Shown piece after piece: positions 36,287-45,282 of a stretch of 63,265 nt of DNA. The first letter of the stretch is position 1. Every line of letters starts with the position of its first letter. The notes below the pieces were generated by a model. It had not been told where the DNA came from, ran no database searches, and was given only the letters and a program-made list of their open reading frames with translations. The position numbers and the translations under genes are program-made. This stretch comes from an uncultured bacterium (GTDB lineage Bacteria; Bdellovibrionota_C; UBA2361; CALJRW01), in the NCBI GenBank assembly GCA_937976335.1, contig CALJRW010000108.1, forward strand, positions 1 to 63,265, read 5' to 3'.

Positions 36287-38068
36287 TTGATCTGGAAGCC
36301 TAGCAAAGAAGAGAAAGAAAACTCTAACTTGGCAAAGCTAATGAAAGAACTTGATGTTAACACCTATGAAGAACTTCACAAATGGTCAATTAAAGAAAAT
36401 GAAGCATTTTGGGAATATGTAGCAAAAAAAGTTTTTAAAATTAATTTTCAAAACTATACAAATATCAAAAAAGACAAACTATGGTTTCCTAATGCTAAAT
36501 TAAACTGCGTAGAAACATGTTTCAATGCAAATTCAAATTCTACAGCAATTTATTTTGCCCGAACTGGATTTACTGAAATTACAAAAATCACTTACAAAGA
36601 ACTAAAAGAAAAAGTTCAACAATTCGCAAGTGGTTTCAAAAAAAACGGCTTTAAGAAAGGCGATAAAATAGCATTGTTTATGCCTATGAATATTGAATGC
36701 ATTGTAGCTTATTTAGGAACTATTTATGCTGGAGGAGTAGTAGTCTCTATTCCTGACACTCTTCCCTTAGAACAAGTTAAAAAACGCTTAGAAATAAGCA
36801 AGGCAAATACAGTTATCACACTTCAGTCGTGGAAAAGAGCGAACAAGGAAATAAGACCTTATGAAGGAGTTATTAAAAATTTACATCAAGTTAAAGCAAT
36901 AGTAGTTAATGAAAGTAAAAATCTTAGAAAAAAAGATATTTCATGGGATGATTTTCTTGGAGATCCAAAAGAAGCGGAACTAGTTCTCTCTAAATCTAAC
37001 GAAGCGATTAACATTCTTTTCTCTTCTGGCACTACTGGAGAACCAAAAGCCATTCCTTGGACGCAAATCACGCCAATTAAAAGCGCTTCTGATGGATATT
37101 TTCATCAAAATATTAAAACAGGAGATATTATTGCCTGGCCAACCAATATTGGTTGGATGATGGGCCCCTGGTTAATATTTGCAAGTTTTTTTAATAAAGG
37201 TAGCATTGCTCTCTTCGAAGGTTCACCTACTAGTCTTGAGTTTCTTAATTTCATAAAAGAAACAAAAGTTTCAATCCTTGGAGTTGTGCCTGCATTAGTT
37301 AAGCACTGGAGAAACATAGAACCAAATCTACACTTACCAAGCGTAAAAATCTTTAGCTCAACAGGCGAAGCTTCAAACGAAAACGACTACTCTTGGCTTA
37401 TGGAAAGAGGTAATAATAGTCCTGTTATAGAATACTGCGGAGGCACTGAAACAGGAGGAGGATATATAACTGGCAGTCTTTTACAAAAACAAAAAGCAGC
37501 TTGTTTTTCTACACCTGCTATGGGCATAAACTTTTTAATTCTTAACGAAAAAAACGAAGAATGTGAAGAAGGTGAAGTCTTTTTCACTGTTGACTCCTTA
37601 GGTCTTTCTAAAAAGTTATTAAATGCGGATAACGATATACTTTATTATCAAGGACTACCTCCAGGACCAAATGGCGAAAAACTAAGAAGACATGGAGATT
37701 TCATCAAAAAACTTTCTAAACATTCCTACCAATCGCTAGGACGAATTGACGACACAATGAACTTAGGCGGCATAAAAGTAAGCTCAATTACATTAGAACA
37801 AGTTATTAACTCACATAAACTTGTTAAAGAATCAGCTGCTATTTCTGTAAAAACTTCAACTGAAAAGCTGATTTTTTTTATTGTTACTGAAAAAAAGGTT
37901 TTAGATTTAGAAAATTTAAAATTAGAACTTAATGCATTACTTAAAAGAAAAGTTAACAAGCTTTTTTTTATAAACGAGCTAGTTTTAATTGATTCTATTC
38001 CCAGAACTGCTTCTAATAAAGCAATGAGGAGAGTTTTGAGATTTAATTACAGCAAAGATAGAAAGTAA
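36287..38068 (+). CDS. AMP-forming acyl-activating enzyme (AAE17/18-like)
   Basis: 593 residues from a TTG at 36287, one base after metG and preceded by aagga; an upstream frame into metG exists but reads over MetG. Motifs: FSSGTTGEPKAIPW (P-loop), YCGGTETGGGY (A5), RRHGDF (A7), GRIDDTMNLGGIKVSS (A8) and NKAMRR (A10 lysine). The blocks PWTQ, AWPTNIGWMMGP and FSSTGEASNENDYSWL resemble plant peroxisomal AAE17/18 proteins more than acetyl-CoA synthetase. It would activate a carboxylic acid as an acyl-AMP/CoA. The substrate is unknown. Confidence 0.85.
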   Translation: MIWKPSKEEKENSNLAKLMKELDVNTYEELHKWSIKENEAFWEYVAKKVFKINFQNYTNIKKDKLWFPNAKLNCVETCFNANSNSTAIYFARTGFTEITKITYKELKEKVQQFASGFKKNGFKKGDKIALFMPMNIECIVAYLGTIYAGGVVVSIPDTLPLEQVKKRLEISKANTVITLQSWKRANKEIRPYEGVIKNLHQVKAIVVNESKNLRKKDISWDDFLGDPKEAELVLSKSNEAINILFSSGTTGEPKAIPWTQITPIKSASDGYFHQNIKTGDIIAWPTNIGWMMGPWLIFASFFNKGSIALFEGSPTSLEFLNFIKETKVSILGVVPALVKHWRNIEPNLHLPSVKIFSSTGEASNENDYSWLMERGNNSPVIEYCGGTETGGGYITGSLLQKQKAACFSTPAMGINFLILNEKNEECEEGEVFFTVDSLGLSKKLLNADNDILYYQGLPPGPNGEKLRRHGDFIKKLSKHSYQSLGRIDDTMNLGGIKVSSITLEQVINSHKLVKESAAISVKTSTEKLIFFIVTEKKVLDLENLKLELNALLKRKVNKLFFINELVLIDSIPRTASNKAMRRVLRFNYSKDRK

Positions 38069-38178
38069 TTTCCAATAGGGCTTCTGTCTTAACTATAGGA
38101 CTGTAAAAATTACAGCCATATAGCTCTCAGTTAATAATCTTTTAGAAGCAAAATTTCTTCAAATGTTGATAATAACTT

Positions 38179-39891
38179 ATGAAGTTAAGCTTATTATTTA
38201 ATACATGTGTTTATTTTACTCATACAATTTTAGTATTTAGTTTCACTTGTACATCTCTCGTATATGCTGATGATTTTTATCCAATACAAAAAAAGCTTGG
38301 CTGTTACTTACAAGGTGAAAAGTTACTCCCTGCTAAAAGAAAAAGAAATGATATTAAAATAATTAAGGCAAGAATAGCAATTCGTAAAATTAGATCTTTA
38401 ATAAAATCAACTAATATTAGTGAAGAAAATAAAATTAGAAAACTAATTAAGCGCTTAAAAGCATTTAAAAATTTAAGGAAAAAATGTAAAAAATTAACAA
38501 GAGAAGATTCCATTGCAAATGAAAAAAGTATTGAAGAAGGTTTAAAGAATTTAAGAAGTAGTGCTGAAAAACACCTACCTGAAATAATTGCTAACTTAGA
38601 AAAAGTTTTAGCTTTTGAAACTCTAGAAGTACAAGATGCTTTAGATAGCTATCTTCCTTTGACTAATTTATCTGAAGATAAAAAGCAAGAACTAAGAAAA
38701 TCTCAAGAGTACTTTAATGTTATAAGAGACTATGTTCAAGCTTTAAAAAATAAAGATTCAAGCTACTTTCTAGAAAGAAATAAAGACATTTTACAATCTC
38801 ACTCTTTTAATTGGAGTAGTGAATTTTTACATTATACTCAAGAAAAAAAATACACTTTGCCATTTCTTGAAATTTTACAAATCAGCACTTTACCTCTAGA
38901 TGGCATAGATGACTTACCTGATAAAGATCTTTTACAATTAGGCAAGGACTTAGAACATCTATATACAAATGATTATGATAGTTACTTACAAACTCTAACT
39001 CAATCGTCTAACGACCTCTTTTATAAAACTACAGCCGACATGAGAAGAGTCAAAGCAGATATATTGTTTAATGTTGATATTCCAACAAATGATATAGCAG
39101 AATTTCCAATCTTTACAGCACATATGGCAGTTCCCGATCCTCAACTTGTAACAACAAAGCTCAGCAACAGACATTTAGGTTTATCTAGACATTTTATCGA
39201 ACCAAATGGGGAACGTAGAAGCATAGAAAACATGTTAGAAACTATTGATAGATCTCGTCAGAATAAACCTGATAGCATCATATGGCTAGACGATGGCTTT
39301 TGGGGAATTCTTAGTGAAGATGAACTTTTAGAAAGAATTAAAGCTATGAGAGAAAGATTTCCTGGAGATATATTAGGCATTTATTCTTTCTTACCAAAAA
39401 ATGATTTTCATGCACATGCTTTCCCTAAAGATTCTGAAAGATATTTAGGATGGTTGCGTGAGAATGAACGATTAATGGATAAGTTTAGCGAATATGTAGA
39501 TATTATATATATGTCTTTTTATACATTGCATCCACTACCTGAAAATATGGATCTATGGAAAAATTCAGTAAAATCTCGATTAGCAGAAGCAAAGCGAGTA
39601 AGTAAAATGTATAATGAACAAAAAGTCCTTGCATGGGCATGGCCAGATTATCATTCAAACGGAAATTTAAATCCATTAGCTTTCCGAGCAATAGAAGGCA
39701 GATATTTTTATGATCAGATGGATACGATACTTAAAGAAGGTGTTTCTGGACTCATGTTGTATAACTATAAACCTTGGAATGATAATTTATACAATTTAAG
39801 TGATTCTAATTATACTTGGTATGAAGCTCTTAGTGGGATAAGATCTAACATTGAGTCTGGAACTTACAATCAATTATTTCATTCTCTATAG
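38179..39891 (+). CDS. Secreted protein, possible TIM-barrel glycosidase-like
   Basis: A 570-residue protein with a signal peptide (MKLSLLFNTCVYF, cleavage near VYADDF). Residues 40-110 are strongly basic and helical. The C-terminal half (about 280-560) looks like a TIM barrel: IIWLDDGFWG, ILGIYSFLP, VDIIYMSFYT, VLAWAWPDYHSNG and GVSGLMLYNY are candidate core strands, reminiscent of glycoside hydrolase folds. I cannot assign a family. It converges on the TrmB-VanX-like regulator gene, with 57 bases between their ends. Confidence 0.55.
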   Translation: MKLSLLFNTCVYFTHTILVFSFTCTSLVYADDFYPIQKKLGCYLQGEKLLPAKRKRNDIKIIKARIAIRKIRSLIKSTNISEENKIRKLIKRLKAFKNLRKKCKKLTREDSIANEKSIEEGLKNLRSSAEKHLPEIIANLEKVLAFETLEVQDALDSYLPLTNLSEDKKQELRKSQEYFNVIRDYVQALKNKDSSYFLERNKDILQSHSFNWSSEFLHYTQEKKYTLPFLEILQISTLPLDGIDDLPDKDLLQLGKDLEHLYTNDYDSYLQTLTQSSNDLFYKTTADMRRVKADILFNVDIPTNDIAEFPIFTAHMAVPDPQLVTTKLSNRHLGLSRHFIEPNGERRSIENMLETIDRSRQNKPDSIIWLDDGFWGILSEDELLERIKAMRERFPGDILGIYSFLPKNDFHAHAFPKDSERYLGWLRENERLMDKFSEYVDIIYMSFYTLHPLPENMDLWKNSVKSRLAEAKRVSKMYNEQKVLAWAWPDYHSNGNLNPLAFRAIEGRYFYDQMDTILKEGVSGLMLYNYKPWNDNLYNLSDSNYTWYEALSGIRSNIESGTYNQLFHSL

Positions 39892-39948
39892 TTAAGCTTT
39901 GAGCTTTTAAAGTAATCTATAGAAAATTTACAAATCAAAACCACTCTT

Positions 39949-41628
39949 TCATTTTAAATTCGAGCTTGCAGGTCCTATATTAGCACCTCTAGTTTCATTA
40001 ATTCCCCATAACTTTGCCGAAAAAATACCAAGCTGAGTTCTGTTGTTATCACAAATATTATATTGATATATATTTGAAGGATTATTAAACCAACCATTTA
40101 TTGCCATTGACCAAAATAATAATCTTCTATTTGTTTGAATTATTTTTTCTGAATCATTTTTAGGAATAAATTTTTCAAAATATCTAGTTTCACTTTTTTC
40201 ACTTAAGTTAAGATGTAAATTCCCTAAATCTTGAGGATAGCCACTCTTACTCACTAATGTTAAGAGAATATTTCCCCCAGTATTCTCTGTAAACCATGTT
40301 GAGGGCAATTTACTCTCAACTTTGGTTGGAGGATAGTGCATAACTTGTGAAGTAAATTTTTTTGCCATTTTATCAGCTAATTCTGAAGAAGATGTTTTTT
40401 GATAAAAACCTAATGCATTTTTCAATAATCTTTCCCAAATTTTCTTTTGAAAGCTTAAACTCCTATATCCATCTAATAAATAAATCTCTAGGCCAAATTC
40501 TTTTAAGTATAAATTAACTGATTTCAACGAAGCCAGTAGAGTATCTCTAACAAAAACTCCTTTTTCAGCTTCTTTAAAATTTTTTTGATATATTGGATTA
40601 TTCTCAGATTCAGAGTGAAAGTAACTTATACCTTTGAACTTATTTTTTAAAAAATTTTCCAACTTTGAATCTCTGAGAGAGCTTTCTACTCCAATACTCC
40701 TGTAGTTTTCAAAACTAAAATCATAAGCATATTCTGGTATGGGAGTTTCTTTTGGATTAATCTTTTTATCTTTAATTTTCTGAATAGTTGTTGAAATATC
40801 ATTTTTGTAAAAAACTAATCCTTTTTGATTTGAATATATACGAAAGCGATTTTGAAGTTCATTAGCATTAACTGAAGGAGCTTCTTGCCTAACTAAGTTG
40901 CCTAAAGCATTCCATTCAGATAAAAATATAGCTCTCATATTACTAGTAAAACGATCACAAGTAATTTTTAAAGTGTAATCAATGTCTTTATATATTAGTA
41001 AACAAAAATTATTTATTATATGAATTTCAGGAGCTATATGAGAATAGCTTGCAATATTACTAATTCTATTAGCAATTTTATCAGCATTTTTAAATTTATT
41101 TGAACTTAAATTATTAGCAATAATAGACTTTTGAAAAATCTGCCTTTTTACTCTATCTCTAGTTAACTTAAAGTATAAGCTTTCATTCTTAACAATTGGG
41201 CTAAAGTGTGGATCAATCCATGAGAATATTTGATCCTCTGCTTGCAAAATATTTTTAACAGTTTTTTCTAAATAGTCATTACTTTCGAAAATTTCAATAT
41301 TTGGTTTTTCTTCCAAATTTCTTCTAAAGCGCATCAAAGTAGGAATTGCATCTTGAATGCTACGGATGATTTCATGTTGCTTTTCAATGATCTGATTAAG
41401 GCTAAGAGCTACAAAAAATTCTTTTCCATCATGCACTTCTTTTTTAACTAAACCTCTATCTAACAACTGAGAAAGCACTGAGTAAGTGGTTGTTCTTTTT
41501 ACTCCACAAGCTTTAGAAACTGAACTTGGAGAAGAAGATCCAGTTGCAATAAGAGTTAGGTAAACTTGTGATTCATTTTCTGTAAGGCCTATTTTTATTA
41601 AAGTCTTTAATAATTCTTTTATATTCAT
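39949..41628 (-). CDS. TrmB-type HTH regulator fused to a VanX-like pseudo-dipeptidase
   Basis: 559 residues in three parts. Residues 1-75 are a TrmB-like winged helix (LTENESQVYLTL, VKRTTTYSVLSQLLDRGLV). Residues 110-250 resemble the effector part of TrmB proteins. Residues 300-545 align with VanX D-Ala-D-Ala dipeptidase: DGYR at 386-389 matches the VanX arginine loop. The zinc site is replaced: the SHSRGSAID equivalent has E448 for His and L455 for Asp, and the EWWH equivalent reads I520-Y-Q-Y523. The domain should therefore bind but not cleave a D-Ala-D-Ala-like ligand. Divergent from the oxidase/ligase genes, it is their likely regulator (inference). Confidence 0.75.
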   Translation of the reverse strand: MNIKELLKTLIKIGLTENESQVYLTLIATGSSSPSSVSKACGVKRTTTYSVLSQLLDRGLVKKEVHDGKEFFVALSLNQIIEKQHEIIRSIQDAIPTLMRFRRNLEEKPNIEIFESNDYLEKTVKNILQAEDQIFSWIDPHFSPIVKNESLYFKLTRDRVKRQIFQKSIIANNLSSNKFKNADKIANRISNIASYSHIAPEIHIINNFCLLIYKDIDYTLKITCDRFTSNMRAIFLSEWNALGNLVRQEAPSVNANELQNRFRIYSNQKGLVFYKNDISTTIQKIKDKKINPKETPIPEYAYDFSFENYRSIGVESSLRDSKLENFLKNKFKGISYFHSESENNPIYQKNFKEAEKGVFVRDTLLASLKSVNLYLKEFGLEIYLLDGYRSLSFQKKIWERLLKNALGFYQKTSSSELADKMAKKFTSQVMHYPPTKVESKLPSTWFTENTGGNILLTLVSKSGYPQDLGNLHLNLSEKSETRYFEKFIPKNDSEKIIQTNRRLLFWSMAINGWFNNPSNIYQYNICDNNRTQLGIFSAKLWGINETRGANIGPASSNLK

Positions 41629-41794
41629 CTTTTTTATGCTCTTGTTGATGAAAACAACAACAAATATTTCACTGTAACTATTTAATAATATAGATTAATA
41701 CTAGTTTATTGTCAAAATAGTCGAAAACTACAACATTACATTTACTAATTTTATACTCTAAAATTTAAAGTCTGCAAATTCAAGGAGAAGTATT
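41629..41794. promoter_or_regulatory. Divergent promoter/operator region of the van-like locus
   Basis: A 166-base AT-rich spacer between the TrmB-VanX regulator and the oxidase gene. It has an inverted repeat TTGTTG-N7-CAACAA at 41642-41660, 14 bases upstream of the regulator's start codon, which could be an autoregulatory operator. A strong AGGAGA at 41783-41788 serves the oxidase ATG at 41795. No promoter hexamer is clear enough to call. Confidence 0.35.
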
Positions 41795-42805
41795 ATGAAA
41801 GTTGCTATTTTAGGTACTGGTTCGATTGGGAAAGGGATTGGGGTAGAGCTCAAAGAAAGAGGTCATAATGTCGACCTTATTGGTAATGATATGTATGGGG
41901 TATCTCTTAATGCCGCTTTTATAGGTTGTTACTATAAACCCTCATCTCAAGTAGTAGCAGATTTAGTCATGCAAAGTCATAAGGACTGGATGAAACAAGC
42001 AAGAGATCCAGATTTTCGGTCGGTAGCAGTCTCAAAAATGGACGTAGTTTTAGAAAATGCTACTCTCCCTGATTGGAATGATTTTGTTGATGAATTTGAA
42101 ATGCTTAATGACTGCCCTGAACCAAGAGCAAGATATGAAGCATATACCGGATCACCAAAACTTTATGCTGATCACCAACTGATGATTTTAGAAAAAGATT
42201 TACAAAATAAAAATTTTACTAAATATCAACGAGAAACTATCGGAGCAAAAGGCGAACTAAAAGGCTACGACAGATTAGTAGTTGCAGCAGGTGGTGGGTA
42301 TAGCGATTTAGTTTCAAATTTTAAAGGAAAGAAGAACAGAGGTAGATTAATCCATAAAACTGTACCTAAGTCTCAAAATGAGGAGTTACATTCCCGTATG
42401 GATGAATTCGAAACAGTATATGTTGTTGAAAGACCCACGCGCTGGAAAAGCCTAATTGAAACACATAAGGATGTAGTGCTTGCTGGTGAATACGAAGAAT
42501 ACACACCAACTCATGCGACAATGGAAGAAAATTTAGATTTTGCTAATAAAGTAATAGAAAATAATACAAAAAAATGGGGAATTAATTACCGGGAAATTTT
42601 TGGAGAAGTTCAAAAATTTGGCGACGGACCAGATGATATTCTACTTACTGAAGATTTTAGACCTGGTGGTGAGCAGCTTGATCCTGTGATTGATTATCAT
42701 TGCGACGATCGAGTAGTACATCTAGCTAATTTTGACGGACAAGGCATATTGGCAGTGCCTGAATTAGCTCGTCAAGTTGCTGATCGATTAGAAATGGCAA
42801 GCTAG
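41795..42805 (+). CDS. D-amino-acid-oxidase-like FAD-dependent oxidoreductase
   Basis: 336 residues from an ATG with a strong ribosome-binding site. The Rossmann motif is ILGTGSIGKGIGVELKERGHNV at the N-terminus (GxGxxG), then SLNAAFIG where DAO proteins have the AxxA/SS segment. LVVAAGGGYSDL is the second dinucleotide-site motif. FRPGGEQLDP and LANFDGQGILAVPELARQV match the C-terminal DAO pattern (R-P and the G-x-G-x loop). It should oxidise an amine, probably a D-amino acid or secondary amine, with O2 or another acceptor. First gene of a three-gene unit with two ligases. Confidence 0.72.
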   Translation: MKVAILGTGSIGKGIGVELKERGHNVDLIGNDMYGVSLNAAFIGCYYKPSSQVVADLVMQSHKDWMKQARDPDFRSVAVSKMDVVLENATLPDWNDFVDEFEMLNDCPEPRARYEAYTGSPKLYADHQLMILEKDLQNKNFTKYQRETIGAKGELKGYDRLVVAAGGGYSDLVSNFKGKKNRGRLIHKTVPKSQNEELHSRMDEFETVYVVERPTRWKSLIETHKDVVLAGEYEEYTPTHATMEENLDFANKVIENNTKKWGINYREIFGEVQKFGDGPDDILLTEDFRPGGEQLDPVIDYHCDDRVVHLANFDGQGILAVPELARQVADRLEMAS

Positions 42806-42865
42806 TTTTTACATTGTAAAAGGCATATGGCTACAAATTTAATTTGAACATTTTACAAGAAAATT

Positions 42866-43999
42866 ATGACTACTAACAATAAATTAAAAGTTGGAGTTAT
42901 AATGGGCGGTAAGTCTTCAGAGTGCGAAGTTTCTTTAGCAACTGGTAGATATATTTTAAACCTATTAGATCCTCAAAAATACACTGGCTTTGCTATTTAT
43001 ATGGATAAGCTAGGAGGTTTTTGGAAACTTCCACTTAAACTAGTAATCATGAATACTACGAGAGATCTTGAAACTCGTTTGGACGAGGCTGAAAAAGTCT
43101 CTTATGAAGAGCTTAGCAATCTTATCGATTTTGCTTTTATAGCACTTCTCGGAAAGTTTGGAGAAGACGGAGCAATTCAAGGTTTATTGGAGTTGCTAGG
43201 AATTCCTTATACTGGTTCTGGAATTCTTGCAAGTTCTATTGCAATGCATAAGAGAGTAAGTAAAAGACTACTTCAAGCAAACGGTTTTGTTGTTGGGAAA
43301 GATATAACATTGTATAGAGCTGATTTTAAAACTAGAGTTAGCTTAGATGCCATTAATCAAAATATTAACGCAACTTTTGGCTACCCTGTGATTGTGAAGC
43401 CTGTTACCGAAGGTTCAAGTATCGGAGTTACTTTTGTTTCTGAGTCGAGCGATTTAGAAGATGCGATTAATGAAGCCTTTAAATGGGATGATGAACTTTT
43501 AATTGAAGAATTCATCAATGGTCAAGAATTTATGTGTGTCATTATTGGCAATAAAAACCCTACTGCAATGAAACCTTCGGAGGTTGAATTTCAAGGCAAA
43601 ATTTTTACGTATGACGAAAAGTATATGCCTGGGAAAGCTGTTTATCATACACCAATTAGAACTAAAGAAGAAAATATTAAAGATATTCAAGAACAAGCTG
43701 AAAGAGCTTATGAATTCTTAGGTATTTTAGGCTTTGGAAGAGTTGATGGTTTCCTAAAAGGAGATCGAGTGTATTTAAGCGAACCACATACTGGCACAAT
43801 CATGGTTCCTTCTTCATATGTTTTTCAGCAAGCAACTTTGCAAGACATACCCGAAAATAGCGAGGAAGAACATACAATGAAACTAGAAGACAGACAAATA
43901 AAAACGAAAGGAGGAAATAAGTTTAACCCGAAGACTTTTATAACTAATGTAATTGAAATGGGCATTGAAGCTCATACAAATAAAAAAGGAGTATTATAA
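42866..43999 (+). CDS. D-alanine-D-alanine ligase paralogue A, altered active site
   Basis: A 377-residue ATP-grasp protein. It keeps the GG-S-S-E19 element, EGSSIG, VIVKPVTEG, and R292/D294/E306, but H-G of the family reads L95-G96, the Mg ligand asparagine is H308, and the oxyanion-hole glycine is I312 (E. coli DdlB H63, N272, G276). An insertion of about 30 residues (323-355) precedes the last helix. It is a paralogue of the next gene. It may have changed specificity or be a non-catalytic partner. Ribosome-binding site is weak (aagaaaatt). Confidence 0.82.
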   Translation: MTTNNKLKVGVIMGGKSSECEVSLATGRYILNLLDPQKYTGFAIYMDKLGGFWKLPLKLVIMNTTRDLETRLDEAEKVSYEELSNLIDFAFIALLGKFGEDGAIQGLLELLGIPYTGSGILASSIAMHKRVSKRLLQANGFVVGKDITLYRADFKTRVSLDAINQNINATFGYPVIVKPVTEGSSIGVTFVSESSDLEDAINEAFKWDDELLIEEFINGQEFMCVIIGNKNPTAMKPSEVEFQGKIFTYDEKYMPGKAVYHTPIRTKEENIKDIQEQAERAYEFLGILGFGRVDGFLKGDRVYLSEPHTGTIMVPSSYVFQQATLQDIPENSEEEHTMKLEDRQIKTKGGNKFNPKTFITNVIEMGIEAHTNKKGVL

Positions 44000-45054
44000 T
44001 GATGAGAGTAGGATTATTTTTTGGTGGCCCTTCTTCAGAAAGAGAAGTTTCCCTAGATAGCGGAAGACATGTTTATAATTCATTGGATAGATCTAAATAC
44101 GAAGTAACCCCAATTTTTGTAGATCTAGATCTTAAATTTTGGGAAATCACAGAACGTTTAATTTGGATGAACTCTACTTCTGATATTGCAAAATGCTTAG
44201 AGGAAGAAGGAACAAATATCAAATATGAAGAACTAAAGGAAAGGTTTGATTTTTGTTTTCTTGGACTTCATGGAAAATATGTCGAAGATGGAGCTATGCA
44301 AGGATTACTTGAAATTTTAGACCTCCCATATAATGGCCCAAGAATTATTGGTGCAGCTATTGGAATGGATAAAATTTTTCAAAAACAGTTACTCAAAGCT
44401 GAAGGCATTACTTATGCTCCACATGTTACAGTTGCTTTATCAGACTATAAGGCTGATGGAAAAGCCATTGAAGACAAAATCGAAAAAGAACTGGGATTCC
44501 CTTGTGTAGTTAAACCTTCAAGAGAGGGCTGCAGTACTGGTATTTCTAAGGTCAACCAAAGAGCTGATTTAGCAAGTGCATTAGAGGAGGCTCATCGCTG
44601 GGATTATGATGTTTTAGTTGAGAAGTTTCTTCCATTTATGGAAGTAACTTGTACTATTATGGGCAATGAACATCCTGAAGCACTACTCCCTACAGAAACA
44701 CCTTCTAAAGGTGATTTTTTAACTTTAGAAGAAAAGTTTCTTCCTGGCGATGCTCAGATGATAACACCCCCACGAGTACCTAAAGAAGAAGTTAAGACTA
44801 TGCAGAATGAATTTGTTAAAGCATATAAAGCTATGTGTCTAAAGGTATATTCAAGAATTGATGGATTTTGGGATACAAATAATAAAGTTCTCTATATCAA
44901 CGAACCAAATACTTTGCCTGGAATAACTCCATCTACTCATGTTTTTCACCAAGCTGCTGAAGCTGGAATGAGTGCTAGTGATTTTCTTGATAAGGTTATA
45001 GCCTACAGCCTGGATGCAAGGGAGTTTATAGGTAGTGAGTACAAAAGGGATTAG
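43999..45054 (+). CDS. D-alanine-D-alanine ligase paralogue B
   Basis: A 351-residue ATP-grasp ligase whose ATG overlaps the stop of paralogue A by one base, so they are coupled. It has GGPSSE14-REVSL, L-H91-G, VVKPSREGCSTG, SRIDGF (R286, D288), E302-P-N304 and G308-ITPST; the Mg and substrate positions match Ddl except serine 281 is T313. It should join two D-amino acids with ATP. Close similarity to A points to an old tandem duplication. Whether it is the housekeeping Ddl is not decidable here. Confidence 0.88.
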   Translation: MMRVGLFFGGPSSEREVSLDSGRHVYNSLDRSKYEVTPIFVDLDLKFWEITERLIWMNSTSDIAKCLEEEGTNIKYEELKERFDFCFLGLHGKYVEDGAMQGLLEILDLPYNGPRIIGAAIGMDKIFQKQLLKAEGITYAPHVTVALSDYKADGKAIEDKIEKELGFPCVVKPSREGCSTGISKVNQRADLASALEEAHRWDYDVLVEKFLPFMEVTCTIMGNEHPEALLPTETPSKGDFLTLEEKFLPGDAQMITPPRVPKEEVKTMQNEFVKAYKAMCLKVYSRIDGFWDTNNKVLYINEPNTLPGITPSTHVFHQAAEAGMSASDFLDKVIAYSLDAREFIGSEYKRD

Positions 45055-45282
45055 ACATCTTTCATAATGATTTCTAAGAGCGTTAAAACTGATCAGATAA
45101 CAAAGGAAAGTCTTTAGTTGATAAAACTCTTAGCATGTAAAATATTTTAGAAACTGAATTTTTAATTCCCCCAAGAGTTGAAAAATCCAGCAATTCTGGT
45201 ATATTACTGGAACTGATATTGTCAGAAAAAACGTAAGTACTTAAATTTAAACAATATTTAAGTTTTAAAAGGGATATAACAA

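Noticed and set aside
45055-45282. Terminator or promoter upstream of rpsP
   Set aside because: ctaagag/ctcttag can pair only over a long loop with no T-run, and the TTGTCA/taaatt hexamers are too loose to call.
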